NCBI GenBank assembly: GCA_007922305.1 | Contig: ML677326.1 | Location: forward strand, 55,112,785 to 55,176,784 | Length of the DNA stretch: 64,000 nt | Direction of reading: 5' to 3' | From: Dermatemys mawii | Lineage: Eukaryota > Chordata > Testudines > Dermatemydidae | Shown: positions 1 to 11,721 of the stretch, one piece after another | Numbering within the stretch: the first letter of the stretch is position 1 | Layout of the letters: every line of letters starts with the position of its first letter | Program-made: the position numbers and the translations under genes | The notes under the pieces: generated by a model | Seen by the model: only the letters and a program-made list of their open reading frames with translations | Told to the model about the DNA's origin: nothing | The model's database searches: none

Positions 1-129
1 TGAGGAAGGCAGCTGAGGTGGAAATTGACCTTGTGAAGTGTGTACGGATTTCAGATGGAAGAATGACCCAGCGAATCGCATAGCATTGTTTAATGTAGTT
101 CAAGAGTCTCGGTGCAGATATTGATATAC

Positions 130-760
130 CGTCTGATCTGTCTGCAATGGAAAAAGAGAGCTTAGGAGAATTTCTCAAAGTCTTTGTCCTCTCCAGGTAA
201 AAGGCCAGAGCCCTTCTAACAGCTAACATGTGTAGAATAGCCTCCCTGTTATATTGGTGAGGCTTAGGGTAAAAAGCTGGGAGGTGAATCAGTTGATTCT
301 TGTGAAAACACAAAGTCAACTTGGGGATGAACTGTATGCGTAGTCTGAGAGTAACCTTGTTCTAAAAGAATACTGTAGAAGGGGTGTGTGCCTGACATCA
401 GTGCTGTTATCTTCTCTATTCTCCTCACTGAGGTGACTGCTAACAGGAACATGATCTTCACTAATGTATGTGAGTGAACAAGGAGCCATGGGTTCAAAGG
501 GCAGCCTTGTCAGGCTATTTAGTATTAAGTTTAGATCCCATGTTAGGGTGGGATGACTGGGTTGGGAAAAAAGGGTTTATTATACCCTTGACGACTTGCT
601 TTGTAGTTGGGTGAAGAATACGGAGTATCCTTCTATAAGTTGATGGAAGGATGTTATGGCTACCAGGTGTACTTTGAATAATGTAAGATAGTCCTGATTT
701 CTTGATAGTCAGCCTATAATCTAAGATCATTGGGAGAGTAGCAGATATCAGGGAAATTTG
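130..760 (-). pseudogene. DIRS tyrosine recombinase region (fragment)
   Basis: The lower part of the element keeps recognisable recombinase sequence across at least two frames. Near 420-450 the minus strand encodes KIMFLLAVTSVRRIEKI, which matches the box I region of phage-integrase-type tyrosine recombinases, where the second Arg region is catalytic. Further downstream (250-300) a frame reads NSPPSFLP, like the segment between the two catalytic boxes in DIRS YR proteins. I could not find an intact H-x-x-R or the catalytic Tyr before the window ends. This protein would perform the integration step of the element. Confidence 0.55.
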
Positions 761-1083
761 TCTAGAATTACACCAAACCTGAAACCCATCCCTCTTCTGC
801 AGGTAAGTATGACTTTACTACACAGTAGGAAATCGGCTACATGCTTCGTCTACTTCCTCAAAGCAGAATCTTTCTCCGTGTTGGAATCATGAAAGAGCCA
901 AGCCTTGAGCCATAGTATCCAGAGTATCCACCGGTTGTGGCTGAGTGTGCATCTTTGGTTGTGCAAGAGGAGGTTGTGAAGAAGGATCAGTGGACACTTT
1001 GCCAGCTGTGACAGTTAAGGGTACTATGTCTGTCTTAGCCAGGTAGGAGCAATCACTATGACGTTTGCTCTCTCTCTCTATTT

Positions 1084-1338
1084 TTAAACAGGATTTTTGA
1101 TAATAGAGGGATTGGGAGAAAGACATAGCAGGCCCTTGTCCCACAAGGGAAGGAGAGTGTCCCCTAAGGAGTGTTGTCCGAGGCCTGCCCGGGAGCAGTA
1201 GAATGGACATGTTGTGTTCAGGTAAATGGCGAATAAGTCTATAGTTGGTGTCCCCCACCATCTGAATATCTCATGAAGTACTGCTGAGTTTGTCTCCCAT
1301 TTGTAATCATGGGGGAACTTGTGGCTGAGACTGTCCAC
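1084..1338 (-). pseudogene. DIRS RNase H-like segment (fragment)
   Basis: An 84-codon open stretch on the minus strand contains HEIFRWWGTPTIDLFAIYLN followed by a CPFYCSRAG-like segment and LLPLWDKGLLCLSPNP. It resembles the segment after RT in DIRS elements, where the pattern is 'W..WG.P.VDLFA' and then 'P.G.LYAFPP'. It follows the RT remnant at the expected distance and orientation. The initiating Met here is arbitrary. The original protein would have been continuous with the RT. Confidence 0.7.
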
Positions 1339-1517
1339 TGTCGTGTTCTGTACTCCTGGAAGGTAGGTTGCTGGTACAGTGACACTGTGGAAAATGTGCC
1401 AGTTCCACAGCTCTAGGGCTTCTGCACAGAGGAAGTGCGATCTGTCCTCCTCCCTGATGATTTATGTATTAATGCTCACTATGTTGCCTGCGATGACTCG
1501 TGTATGTGTACCTCTGA

Positions 1518-2500
1518 TTAGCGGAACTGAGCACAAGCATTCCTGACCTCTCTGAGTTTCAGGAGGTTGATATGAAGAGAGATCTCCATGAGGTTGGTGA
1601 GATGTGTACCCCACCCTCTTAGTGATGCATCGGTGGTGAGAAATAATGATGGGAAAGGTTGTGAGAAGGGGATTACCATGCAGACATTTGCTGGATCTTT
1701 CACCACTCCAGGGAATGTTTGACTTTGGTGGGCCGTGAGGGAGGTTTGTCTAGTCTGTCTCTGTTTGGCCTGTACGTCAAGCTGAGCCATGTCTGGAGCC
1801 ACCTCATGTAAAGGCTGGCATGAGTTTTCATGGACATGTCCACAACCACGTGCCCCAGAAGTTAAAGGCAGTGAGATTTGTATGGACCAGTTGTAGAACC
1901 TGTGCTGTGGAAGGAATGCCCTTGCCTGTAATGAATCAAGATCAGCTCCTATGAACTCTAGATGGCGTAAAGGGGTTAATGTTGATTTTTGGATGTTGGT
2001 CTGTAGGCCCAGCTCCATGAACAAATCCATAGTTATTTGGGTGACCCAAAGAGCCTCAATGAACAATCAGGCTCTGGGGAGAAAACTGTCCAGGTAGGGG
2101 ATAGATCATGATCCCCTAGGAGCATAGGTGAGCTGGCATGTCAGAGAGGACTTTGGAGAATACGCTTGGAACTGATGAGATGCCAAATGGGAATACTCTG
2201 TATTGGTAAGGGTCCTGGCCCAGGGTAAATATGAGAAGTTCTCTTGGGGAGTAAATAGCCTGCAGGTCGAGGCTATTTACTTCCCGAGATCTTCCTGTTC
2301 CAAAGATGGAATAATCATTTCTAGTGTGACCATTTTGAATTTTTAAGCTCTGATAAACTTATTCAGTGCTCCGAGGTCCAGTATGGCTGTCTATACCCAT
2401 CATGTCCTTAGATGCATCAATCGTACTGTGCACCAGAACCTCATGAGCTATGGGTACCGTATTTGGATGGCCTTAGTGCCCTTGGAGCTCATGACACTGA
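1518..2500 (-). pseudogene. DIRS reverse transcriptase / RNase H region (broken)
   Basis: The open part (1518-2066, 182 codons) reads as the palm-to-RNase H transition of a DIRS polymerase: FIGADLDSLQARAFLPQHRF followed further on by LTTDASLRGWGTHL and INLLKLREVRNACAQF. These match the family pattern 'FIGA.LDS..ARAFLP' and 'TDASL.GWGAHL', where the Asp is an RNase H-type acidic residue. Just upstream, outside the open frame and beyond a stop, the catalytic box that should read YLDD appears as Y-L-D-S at 2085-2096, so one metal-binding Asp is lost. From 2100 to 2500 more RT sequence can be followed across frameshifts. The combined lesions mean the copy cannot encode active polymerase. Confidence 0.8.
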
Positions 2501-2734
2501 ATGTGCTGGAGATATTTTTTGACTAGCCTCACTCTAAGGACTCATGACTCTCTTTTTTGAAGCCTTACGTGGGGGTTCCACAGCTGTTTTCTTCGTCTCA
2601 TAGACCTTAGATGTTGAGGGCTGTGGGGAAGATTCACACCATCTGGGTGACTCCTGGCATGAGTCCAGAGACAGCTTGAGGGTTACCTCGATGAGGTAGA
2701 GTTTTAGTTGCAGTCCTTCTGAGATCTGGACTTA

Positions 2735-2893
2735 AATTGTTGGCAGAGACCACGCTTTTGGGAAATGCAGCTTTCCCTGAGACAACGGATGCAGCAGGAA
2801 CATCTGTCCGCCACTGGGATGACCTCTTTGCATGAGAGGCACCTCTTAAACTCCAATGAATTGGGCATACTTCACAGTAGGGCAAACCCCAGA
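2735..2893 (-). pseudogene. DIRS Gag C-terminal cysteine motif (fragment)
   Basis: Translating the minus strand from about 2873 gives a Cys-rich stretch beginning LEFKRCLSCKEVIP and continuing with CSCCIRCL, then further cysteines before KSRSQKD and a stop. The C-x2-C, C-x-C-C-x2-C spacing followed by a Lys/Arg-rich tail is like the zinc-binding region of turtle-type DIRS Gag proteins, which package element RNA. It sits immediately upstream of the RT remnant in the same orientation. The longest open frame here (2634-2885) is in a different frame from this motif and is not the original product. The N-terminal part of Gag is missing. Confidence 0.6.
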
Positions 2894-2945
2894 CAAAAAG
2901 GAAAAAAGGTTCTTTTTTTAAGAGAGAAAAAAACCTAGAGGAACT

Positions 2946-3130
2946 CCAAGGCTACGTCTACACTATAGCTTATGTCAGCAGAACTTTGTCATTCAGGAAT
3001 GTGAATAAATCATCCCCATGAGCAATGTACGTTACAACAATGTACCTTCATACCTTCTGCTGCTTGTGGAGGTGGTTTTATTATGCCAAAGGGAGAGGTC
3101 CCGTCAGCCATGCTACAGCACTGTATGTGT
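2946..3130. mobile_element. MITE of the 'GGTCTACACTA' family
   Basis: The left end reads AAGGCTACGTCTACACTATA and the right end, read in reverse, GGGCATGTCGACACATACAG. The ends are therefore similar inverted termini. The same termini recur at 19921, 24694, 40512 and 48092. The 83-codon frame at 3025-3276 crosses the end of this element and is not considered a gene. I see no clean target duplication. Confidence 0.5.
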
Positions 3131-5165
3131 CGACATGCCCTCAGACAAAGAAAGGAATTAACTATTTGAATTCCAATTGGAAGAACAACCTGATGAATGG
3201 ACTGCTAATGGCTCTATCTCTTGCCAGGGTGGTTGAGAAGGAACTGAGGTGGGCTCACCTGCACAGCGCTGGTTAGCCTCATGGGGGAGAGGGGCAGCAC
3301 ACATGCGAGCCTAACAGACACTGCTACCAAAGTTCTCTCATCAGCAGCACAGGGACGCAAGCACACCTACAGTGGACACCCACAGAGACACTACTTGAAG
3401 AAGTAAAGGCACTAGAGAGAGATACCTGGGAAATTAAGCCCCCTGGCTCTGCAGATTCTGGCTAGTCATACATGCAGTATATTGTCTGTGATCTGCTTAG
3501 CTTCTCCCACAACCAAACCTCTCTCCAACATAGCAGACAGCTCCCACATTTCCTGTCATGGTATTACTGACAATTGGGTCACCAGCGGTGTTCTTCAACT
3601 TACCTGAGGGCAGCCACAGTGCTCAAAGGATTATTTAATGCTCCTCTGCACAACATAGCTAAATCTGTTAATATGTTTATTTTATTTTAGTTGGAAAAGT
3701 ATAATTTGACATTCACTGGGTGTGTTAAATGCATGTTGAACCATGGAACACCACTGTGTTGCAAAGTCTATGTTGGCATATATACACCACCTGCTCCCCC
3801 TCTAAACAGAGGAACATGTTGTGGGGGGTACATAGGGACATGACTGAGTGTGATGCTCTGCTGATTTTGGGTCAGAAAATTAATCCCTAGGGGACTGTTC
3901 CAGTAGGTGTAAGTTAGAGCAGTCCTATGGCTGCTCTAACTTGAATTGAGGACTGTTTTTGTCCTTGGCCAACCCTAGGATCAGAGAAGCAGAAAGGTAT
4001 GTTGAAGACACCTTTTTCTCTTCCATTAGCCTCAGAGATTGTGAGCTCAGAGCAGTTAAAGACTGAGTTCAATACACACAATGGTTGTGTACATTTACAT
4101 AATTTATTGAGCTCCTATTACTGAAAAGAGAATTGGAGTACCATGAAAACATAACATAACAGCTAAAATCCTGTTTCACAAGCCAAAGTTAAGTACAGAA
4201 ATCACCAACTGTTCATTACATTTTAAACCTTTTTAGAAAGGTTACAAAGGAAATGTAAGCTATTCTTCACTGAAAGTTTATTTCATGTCATTCCTGTAAT
4301 GAGAAACCTTGCTATTTTGTACTACCCATTTCTGCTCATTGTGCTGACTGGCACTCTTATTTCACTGGTGTTCACGATTGACAGCAAAATATGTCCCTAA
4401 AAAGAAAGAGACTGATGAGAGGAGAAATACTTGCAAAAATGGATTTAGCTTGTTCTTTGTTACGGTAACTTAGCAACATTCAAACATATTATCCTTTAAT
4501 ATATATCCTTAGCTCTGTTTGTGTCTATGCTTAGGGAAAGTCTTTGAGAATGACTGGGAAAATCCTCTCACCTTCTTTACTTTAAGCTTGTCTCTACCTT
4601 TCACTGTATATTTCTTGTTATGTATAGCAAACTACAAGCTCTCTTTCTAAAGAGAGATAGTATATAAATATAAAATACTCTTATAGTTCTGTTCATCCAG
4701 AAAGATCCAAAATTCCTTACTAACTACTGGCACACAGAAGAATAATTTCTCTCACCATAGCAATGGTAAATTGTGAAATGCAGCCACCTCTACTCAGTAC
4801 GAGGCACACAGCAACATTCCAAAATCACCTAAAACAGGAAGCTCAGAATAAACAAGCTGACAATTTTCTTTGCAATTAAGCATAACAATTACCTTAATTA
4901 GATTATAGGCAGGAGACCAGGACTAACTAGTGGTTGAAGCAGATTGGAGCAGGAGTGGGAGTTCTCACTACATAAGCCAGGGAGAAGGAAGAACTGTGCT
5001 CCACTCAGTTCCAGTGGTGCTAGTACAATTTTTATAGTACGACTGATGAAGGCAGGAAACTATGCATTTGGGTTACCACTACTATTTCAAGCCAGGTGGC
5101 ATGGTAGCATCCGTAGTTCTAGCACCTAGGGTCTGTGTCGCTCCATGTTTTAACGTCTGGGGGCA
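3131..5165. other. No gene seen; unique or old repeat DNA
   Basis: Only short chance frames occur (for example 4944-5129, 61 codons). The stretch is AT-rich and has no family I recognise. The one discrete structure is the hairpin at 3911-3942, listed separately. Confidence 0.5.
3911..3942. repeat. Perfect inverted repeat (12-bp arms, 8-nt loop)
   Basis: AAGTTAGAGCAG at 3911-3922 and its exact reverse complement CTGCTCTAACTT at 3931-3942 surround TCCTATGG. It may be the core of a small decayed palindromic MITE. No terminator function is implied in a vertebrate context. Confidence 0.7.
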
Positions 5166-5169
5166 ATAC

Positions 5170-6213
5170 TCTGACAGGCAAAACAGGTACCAGCTCTGGC
5201 CAAGGCTGTAAGAGTTAGTTGAGCACTGAGACTCACAGCTCGAAGCCAGACTAGCTCACCTGTACATTAGTATTGTTCAAGATAGGTCTTAGACTTGTAA
5301 GAATGTTTTTAGAGTTTAGATTCTATCAAATGCTTGTAAATTGCGGCATGCGTTAATCTTACCTGTAATGTCTGAATCGCAGCCTATAAAGGATAATGTG
5401 AAAATTTTGCATTATAGTTGTAAAAATGCCTGCTCTGAACTTGTGAATTCAGACTGAAGGAGTGGTTGCTCCCACCCATCAAGAAGGACCATCAAAACTA
5501 AATTAGCCATTGTAGGAAAAAAAATTGTTGATTACCCCATCCACCCCTGAAGAAGTTATGTGCAGGAGCATTTGTCCCACAAGTTTGAATTCCGGGGGAA
5601 GGGCATATAAAGATGCTCACAGGAAATAAGAGTTATCTCTTTGTTGTTTGGACTCTTACAAGGACTGCAGCTAAGAAACAAGCAGAGATCCCCAGGCTCA
5701 ACCTGGCTTAGCCTGAAAAGACATTCAGTGAACCGATTATTACTGCTCTGTCACTTTGTGGAACCTAGGATTGTAACTTATTTGTGAATATATGTTGCCT
5801 GCTTTAACCTGTAAATAAATTTCTCATTTCTTTTCTTAATTAATAAATTCTTAGTTAGTTTACTATAAGATTGGTTACCAGCATTGTCTTTGAAGTGAGA
5901 CTGAAGATACAAACTGAGTTGGGGTAAGTGGCAGTCTCTTGGGCTGGGAGCAACCTGAATATTTTGTGATCTTTGGTGCAAGTGACCATTTATCACTAAG
6001 TCCAGCTTGCCCGGGTGGCAACATAGACTGGAGTGCCCAAGGGAGTTGTCTGACTCCATAGTATGATTGGTATAGTGATCCAGGCATTCACATTAGATTT
6101 CACCAACCCAGTAACCAATTATAGAATGTACCACCGGTTTGGGGTATCTCTTCTGCTTTTTGACAGTCTTCCCTGAGGTTGGCACTCACTGTGAACCATG
6201 CCAGATAACATGA
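5170..6213 (+). mobile_element. Probable solo LTR of a turtle-type retrotransposon
   Basis: The sequence from TGACAGGCAAAACAGGTACC to CCAGATAACATGACA resembles LTRs I recognise from turtles, including a TATA-like stretch (CATATAAAGA near 5604), poly-A signals in the AATAAA runs at 5812-5850 and a final TGACA. A related 5' portion (CACAGGCAGACCAGGTGCCAGC) occurs at 40133. There is no flanking polymerase ORF, so it is probably solo. I could not identify a target-site duplication, so exact ends are uncertain. LTR class (Gypsy or endogenous retrovirus) cannot be settled from this copy. Confidence 0.55.
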
Positions 6214-7665
6214 CACCCCCAACAGGTGTAAGAATAGCACTGACGAAAAATGTATGGAAGCCCATTCAGCAGTCCTGGGTCTGCTGTGAGAGTGGCTGGT
6301 CCCCTGATTTAAATTAGAATATCCTAATTTACCTGGGCTGCTAATTGCTTCAAAAGCCCTTGTGTCAACCGGCGATCAGTAGGGCTTACAGAAACTATGG
6401 CTGTTTGCCTTTTCCCATGGCCATGACCCTTATGCCTCCACAAGGAGGGAAGTGGAATAGAAGGTGTTATGTTGGCTCTGTGTTGTCAGAGGATCCCCAT
6501 ACCAGAAAATCATTCCAGGGCAGACTGCACTGGCTTTCAGATTTCCTTACACTGGTAGTGCAATGGAAATGTGTCCCTAAGTCAATGGAGGATTTGGGCT
6601 AATATACAGTTATAAGGAAAACAATATATTAAATGTGCAGTAACAAATCTAAGGCTGCCCTACAGATAATTCTTCTGGGCATAATTATACAGTACAGACA
6701 TGTCAAATGGATGATCTTGTTGCATTAAAATTTGATTCTTTTAACACTTCTGTTCATTACACAGGTATTTATACAGTAAACTGTCTCCAAGGAATGCAAG
6801 TCAGAGGTTTCTCCTAGGACACAACTAAATGAGGTTACTGAGAAATGAAATAGAGAAAGCATCATTTTCTTTGATAGCAGTAAATTAGTCATAAATGCTA
6901 TCCTTGTATTATCAGTGTAACATGACTGACTAAATTGCATCATGACAGCATTAATTGTAAACAATTATAAACTATACTTGACAATAACATGCGAACAAGG
7001 ACAATTTCTACATATTTATAAACACAGTGAAAAGTCTTGCAGATTTGAGACCTGTCATTACACTGACATTTTCTCTGTGTTGCCTGAAACTATCTGATAT
7101 ATTTTTAGTCCTCCAAAATATATCACTGGCTTCTATGCTAGGCCCTGTCATCTTAGAAAATGTTTTTTTCCAGCATTGCTCTTTTTAACCCCTCAAAAGC
7201 CCTCCACACAGCATGCTGCAGAACTTTTGCATAAAGGATAGGAACACAGGCACCTTCAAGGGTGAAAGGAGGTCATGCAGCTCATGTAATCCCTGCACCC
7301 TTTTTTAAAAATTAGTGCTCGAATCTGATTCCTTTACTCACACTGAATAGCACCCTACCTGCTACTAAACGTGGATAAAGGTATCAGAATTTGTCCTTTA
7401 GCATTCCGCTAACTATCTGCCTAACAATAGACACATATGCTGCCATTTTTGTTGTCCATTCCATATACTAATCACAGTGAGACAAATCCTTAAGTCCTTA
7501 TTCAGCCTTTAGTCCTTTTACTCATGCTATGTTTCAGTGGAAGTTTTTCCTGAGTAAGAGCTGTCCGTCTCTGAGCAAGGAAATTCCTTGTATGTGCTCT
7601 TTGAGCCCAGAACTGCCTGAGGTTCAGTTTAAACCACCCTCCCCACCCCGTCAATCCTTATTCTA
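6214..7665. other. No gene seen
   Basis: AT-rich DNA with chance frames only (6345-6602 and 6725-6964). I recognise no repeat family, RNA gene or conserved coding segment. Confidence 0.45.
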
Positions 7666-7667
7666 GA

Positions 7668-8110
7668 GCAGGGATATTCAGACTGAGGCTCGGGAGCCAC
7701 AAGTGGCTCTTCAGTGTCTCTTTTGCAGCTCTTTGCAGCCAGGGCCAGCGTAACCACTAGGCAAATTAGGCGGCCACCTAGGGTGCCAAGATCTGGGGGC
7801 TCCAAAAAGCTCTCAGGCCGGGGAGTGGCGGCGGACACTGTGTTCTGCTTGGAGCGTGCGAGGGCTCCGTACCCGTGTCCCACTTGGGGAGGGGGGCAGT
7901 GTGCGAGGGCTCCATGCCTGTGTCGCAGTTGGGGTGGTGGTGGCGGCACGCAAGAGCTCCGTGCCCATGTCCCCAGGGGTAGGGTGGCTGCGGAGGATGT
8001 GGCTGAGCCCTGACTGCCCCATGACCTGGGGCGGGGGGTGGAAGGAGAAGGGAAAGGGGGGCGGAAGATGCAAGGTGGACATTTCGCCTAGGGCGCAAAA
8101 TATTCTTGCT
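7668..8110. mobile_element. Composite of two hAT-type elements, GC-rich
   Basis: The first 70 bases (CAGGGATATTCAGACTGAGG onward, including CGGGAGCCACAAGTGGCTCT) look like one end of a common turtle hAT family. At about 7741 a second element begins, CAGGGCCAGCGTAACCACTA, followed by AGGCGGCCACCTAGGGTGCC. It ends near 8100 in CGCCTAGGGCGCAAAATA. The second appears inserted in the first and has lost its far terminus. High GC explains several long overlapping frames on both strands (7629-8296), none of which resembles a protein. This is not a CpG-island promoter in my reading. Confidence 0.55.
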
Positions 8111-9428
8111 TCTTGGGTTACTGCTATATAATGAATCACAATGAAAGTAGCAGAGGCATGGGGCACAGTGGGTTAATGTTGATGAGAAAGTCTTTAGAAA
8201 TCTGCAGCAGATGATATTCCTCTGAAAACCTGTTCTAACTGTAACACAGGAAAGTGATCTGCTCAAGATTAATTCAAGCAATCTTTCTTTGGTCATTTGC
8301 AGTGAAGAGTTTGCCTTCTAGGCTGGGTATTTATTTGGGGTGGGGGTTATATAGCTACAGAGCTAACCTGTTGTTCAGATTCAGTGCTCTGTTTGAGAAG
8401 AGAGAAAGGAACCAAGAGGAATAGCTATCAAAAAGGTAGCTGTTTCTCAATTCAGAAACTAATCTGCCATGATGTTGCTTCACGATATAATGAGGCAAAC
8501 ACCGATGCATAATCAGGCATCAAGTAATGACAGTACGAGCAGTTAAACAATAATTCCATTGTTTTTACATGGATGAATGCTCAGCTCTTTTTGAGAAAAC
8601 AAGTGAGATGCTGGGTAAATCAAGCTTGGGAAAACACACTAAGTATTTTTTGTCTTTAGGGTCTTTTCTTTCTTGTTTATCCAACTGAACCAACCTGTCC
8701 GTTCATACGTCTCAGCTGCCAATATTGTTTTGGAGCATCACTGACGTTCTTCATTACTCCCTTTAGTTTGGCAAGGATCCTCATTAAGGATGGGAATTTG
8801 AGAAGCAGAAAAACATTGAATTTTAAATTAACAGCTGAGGTCTGAAATTTTTAAAAAAGAACTATAGGGTCCAGTTCTGCTCCAAGTGAAGTAAACAGAA
8901 GTTTGCTGCTGACAACAGGAAACAACATCTGACCTACAGTTATAATTGTCTAAATTTTTATATAACTTTTTAAAAATAAAGAGCGCCAGGAGATTACATC
9001 AGGCTTTAGTCTTTGTGTTTTTTGCCATGTCCAAGAACATAGAGTGTTGAAGTACCAGATGGTTGTTTTAATTTTATTTGGTGCAAAGGAAATTTTACTT
9101 TTAAATCGAGTTACTTGAGAACATAGGCACTGAAAGCAGGGAACAAGACGAGCATGGAAGCTTATTTTAAATTCTTATGTGTAGCTGTCTGTACACTCTG
9201 TCTAGAATAGGTCTACAAAAATGGATGGCTGCTCAGCCATACAAAAACCCTACATCCAAACATCACTAACATTTTTCAGGCCTGACCTTTGCACTGAACT
9301 TTGTACTACCACAACAGACTTTTCAAAAACTTCCACTAATAAAGGTTTCAGGGAGCTGTGCTGGCAAATGTGGGAATAGCTTGTTAGAGGGCAATGCAGC
9401 TTCATCACAGCACAAGCATGGATGCTCG
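8111..9428. other. No gene seen
   Basis: AT-rich DNA with no recognised repeat, gene or structured element. Confidence 0.4.
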
Positions 9429-9563
9429 GCTAAACAGCAACCAGCAGCATGGACGTTGCACTATTGGTTCTTACACCTGCGCTAAACCGCATATTGCTAA
9501 ACAGCAACCATGGCTAGCATGGACATTTTGCACTATTGGTTCTTATACCAGCACTAAACCACT
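9429..9563. repeat. Tandem duplication of about 67 bp
   Basis: Two imperfect direct copies start with GCTAAACAGCAACCA at 9429 and 9496. Each continues through GCATGGAC and TTGCACTATTGGTTCTTA to GC(G/A)CTAAACC. The 78-codon frame at 9394-9630 is created by this duplication and has no known relative. The unit could belong to an LTR or minisatellite I do not recognise. Confidence 0.75.
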
Positions 9564-9759
9564 GGTTCAATTACCCAAACTAGGAACAGCTCATGTTCAG
9601 AGCTATACAATAAATACTGCACCTTTGTGAGAATCTTGTACTCACCTGTATATACCTCCATAAGTGACAAAAAGATATTTACAATCTTATGTTACTGAAC
9701 CTCTGTAAAGCAATATTATGCACCTCAATACTAAAAGAGTACAGACAAACTGAGAGTTC

Positions 9760-10195
9760 AGAGAACAACTACAAAAATGATTGAGGCCTGAAAGCATTAA
9801 CTCAAGAGAATGTGAAAAGAGGCAAATGTGTTATTGTTTGGCAACTGACTGCAAAGGGAGGACATAATAATTGTTTACAAACATTTGAAGGATGTAAAAC
9901 ATGGAAACCAAAATAGAAAAGAATTATTTAGGATGATACCTGGCAGCACAAGTAGAAATGAAAAGATGACATTAACAAAGGGGAAAAACAGAGGAAAGAC
10001 CTCTGGTTCCATTAGACTACATAACCTGTCAAAATATTAGGAAAATGTTGGAAGTTTAACTTGGGATATTTGAAACTAAACTTCACAAGCACTAGTAAAT
10101 GTGCTAGGAAACAATCCTGCATAGCTAGAAGGATGGACTAGATGATACACATCTTTTTTATCTCTTCTTTTAATGATTCTATGAATCTGTAAAGT
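9760..10195 (+). mobile_element. CR1-like LINE 3' end (old copy)
   Basis: Plus-strand phrases such as GGATGGACTAGATGATACAC and the final TAATGATTCTATGAATCTG correspond to the 3' untranslated region and octamer-like tail of CR1 LINEs. No coding segment is preserved. The upstream boundary is vague. Confidence 0.5.
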
Positions 10196-10429
10196 GCTTT
10201 GCAATAAATATCAGCATTTATCACTTTTCCTTCCTGAAGACCTGGACTGGGACATAAGAGATTCAAATATATCATCGCAGTTTAATTTCTGTTCGAGATT
10301 TTGTCCACAAAACATAGCGTTTTAAAAATCTTTGTTCAGAACCGGGCCAGCCTGGCTTAGTATGGATAACACATTGTGAGAACTGCAAGGGGTAGCATGC
10401 ATCATGCCTGTCTCTATACTAGAGCTACA

Positions 10430-10750
10430 GTCCTTTATAGATTATAAGGTCAGAACGGACCATTGTGATCATCCAGTCCGACCTCCTGCATAGTACAGGC
10501 CATAGAACATCTCTAAATAATTCCTAGCACAGCGTTTAGAAAAATATCCAATCACAATTTAAAAATGGTCAGTGATGGAGAATCCACCGTGCCCCTTTGT
10601 AAATTGTTCCCATGATTAATTATTCTCATCATTAAAAATGTACACTTTATTTCCCATCTGAATTTTTCTAGCTACTGCTTCCAGCTATTGGATCATATTA
10701 TACCTTTTACTGCTGGATTGAAGAACCTATTAAATATTTTTATTCTGCAG
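10430..10750 (-). mobile_element. CR1 LINE 3' fragment
   Basis: GGTCAGAACGGACCATTGTG followed by ATCCAGTCCGACCTCCTGCA is the reverse complement of a CR1 3' UTR. Later phrases (GATGGAGAATCCACCGTGCC) match the same family as the copy at 29700. The end of the pol coding region is too decayed to read. Confidence 0.75.
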
Positions 10751-11083
10751 ATTTTAAATAGCTATAGTGGATGTATATTAATTGAATCATGCCCATTTAT
10801 TTTCCTGAAATTTTAACATTTTATTAGGTAATTGCATCAGGTGTCAATGTGCCTGAAATCCCAGTCTTCACTGCTCCTGGGACTCCCAGTCTGGGGAAAC
10901 TCAGCCCATCCCATAGGTCCCTGACCTAACATACTTCTGAAGCCTGCTTCCTCTCTCCCACCTTGTTCCAGTCTTGAGATTGTTGTTTGCATTGCAGGGA
11001 AAGCACAGCTCTAGCCCATTTGTAACATACAATTTATAACACTTTTTGCATTAGTACAGTGTGCAGTTTTCCACCCACTAGAG

Positions 11084-11721
11084 CAGAGGTGGGCAAATGT
11101 TTTGGCCTGAGCACCACATCAGGGTTGCAAAATTGTACGGAGGGCTGGGTAGGGAAGGCTGTCTCTCTCCAAAGAGCCTGGTCCCATCCCCTATCTGACC
11201 CCTGTCTATTTCCCACCTCCTGACTGCTCCCCTCAGAACCATTGAGCCATCAACCCCCCCGCATCTCCTTGACCTCTGACTACTCCCTCCAGAGACCCCA
11301 CTTCCCCTAACCACCCCCCCCAGACCGTATCCCCATCTAAGTCCCCTGACCACCCACTCCCGGAGACCCCTCACCCTAACTGATCCCCCAGACTCCACCC
11401 CTTACCTAACCCCCCCACTCCCTGTTCCCTGCTTGCCCCAACCTCTATCCACAGCCCCGCCCCCTGACTGCCCCCAAGACTCCCTGTGCCTTATCTACCT
11501 CCTGTTCCCTGTCCCCTGACCATCCCCCCAGAACCTTTGCCCCAGCCAACCCCTGCACTCAGCTCCCTGTCCTCTGACTACCCGGGACCCCCTGCCCCAT
11601 ATCCAACATCCCGCCCCCCACCACATCCCCTTACCATGCCGCTCAAAGCAGCATGTCTGGCAGCCTGGCAGGGCAGGAGCTGGGCAGGACTGACCCGTGG
11701 GCCATAGTTTGCCCACCCCTG
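11084..11721. mobile_element. Non-autonomous hAT element with perfect 8-bp TSD
   Basis: The 638-bp element begins CAGAGGTGGGCAAA and ends TTTGCCCACCCCTG, near-perfect inverted termini. It is bracketed by CACTAGAG at 11076-11083 and at 11722-11729. An 8-bp TSD with CAG-type termini is diagnostic of hAT. The interior is C-rich on this strand and produces chance frames on both strands (11034-11398, 11486-11716). A second copy of the same family lies at 41664-42043. Confidence 0.95.

Larger units (their letters stand above)
1..2945 (-). mobile_element. DIRS-like tyrosine-recombinase retrotransposon, decayed and cut by the window edge
   Basis: On the minus strand, from high to low coordinates, I see a Gag-like cysteine cluster, a reverse transcriptase with its catalytic region, an RNase H-like segment and a tyrosine-recombinase-like segment. 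That order (Gag, RT, RNase H, YR) is characteristic of DIRS elements, which integrate by a recombinase rather than a DDE integrase. Many stops and frame changes separate the segments, so the copy is dead. The lower-coordinate end runs off the window. The 5' side seems to stop near 2945, where a MITE-like sequence begins. No terminal or split repeats of the DIRS type are visible in the part present. Confidence 0.82.

Noticed and set aside
5170..6213. Target-site duplication for the LTR candidate
   Set aside because: I compared CAATACTC with CCCCCAAC and nearby offsets and found no convincing direct repeat, so the ends stay approximate.
7629..8296. Cluster of long overlapping frames and GC-rich DNA resembling a CpG-island first exon
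   Set aside because: The sequence is recognisable hAT-type repeat (CCACTAGGCAAATTAGGCGG, CGCCTAGGGCGCAAAATA), with frames on both strands and Pro-rich low-complexity products.
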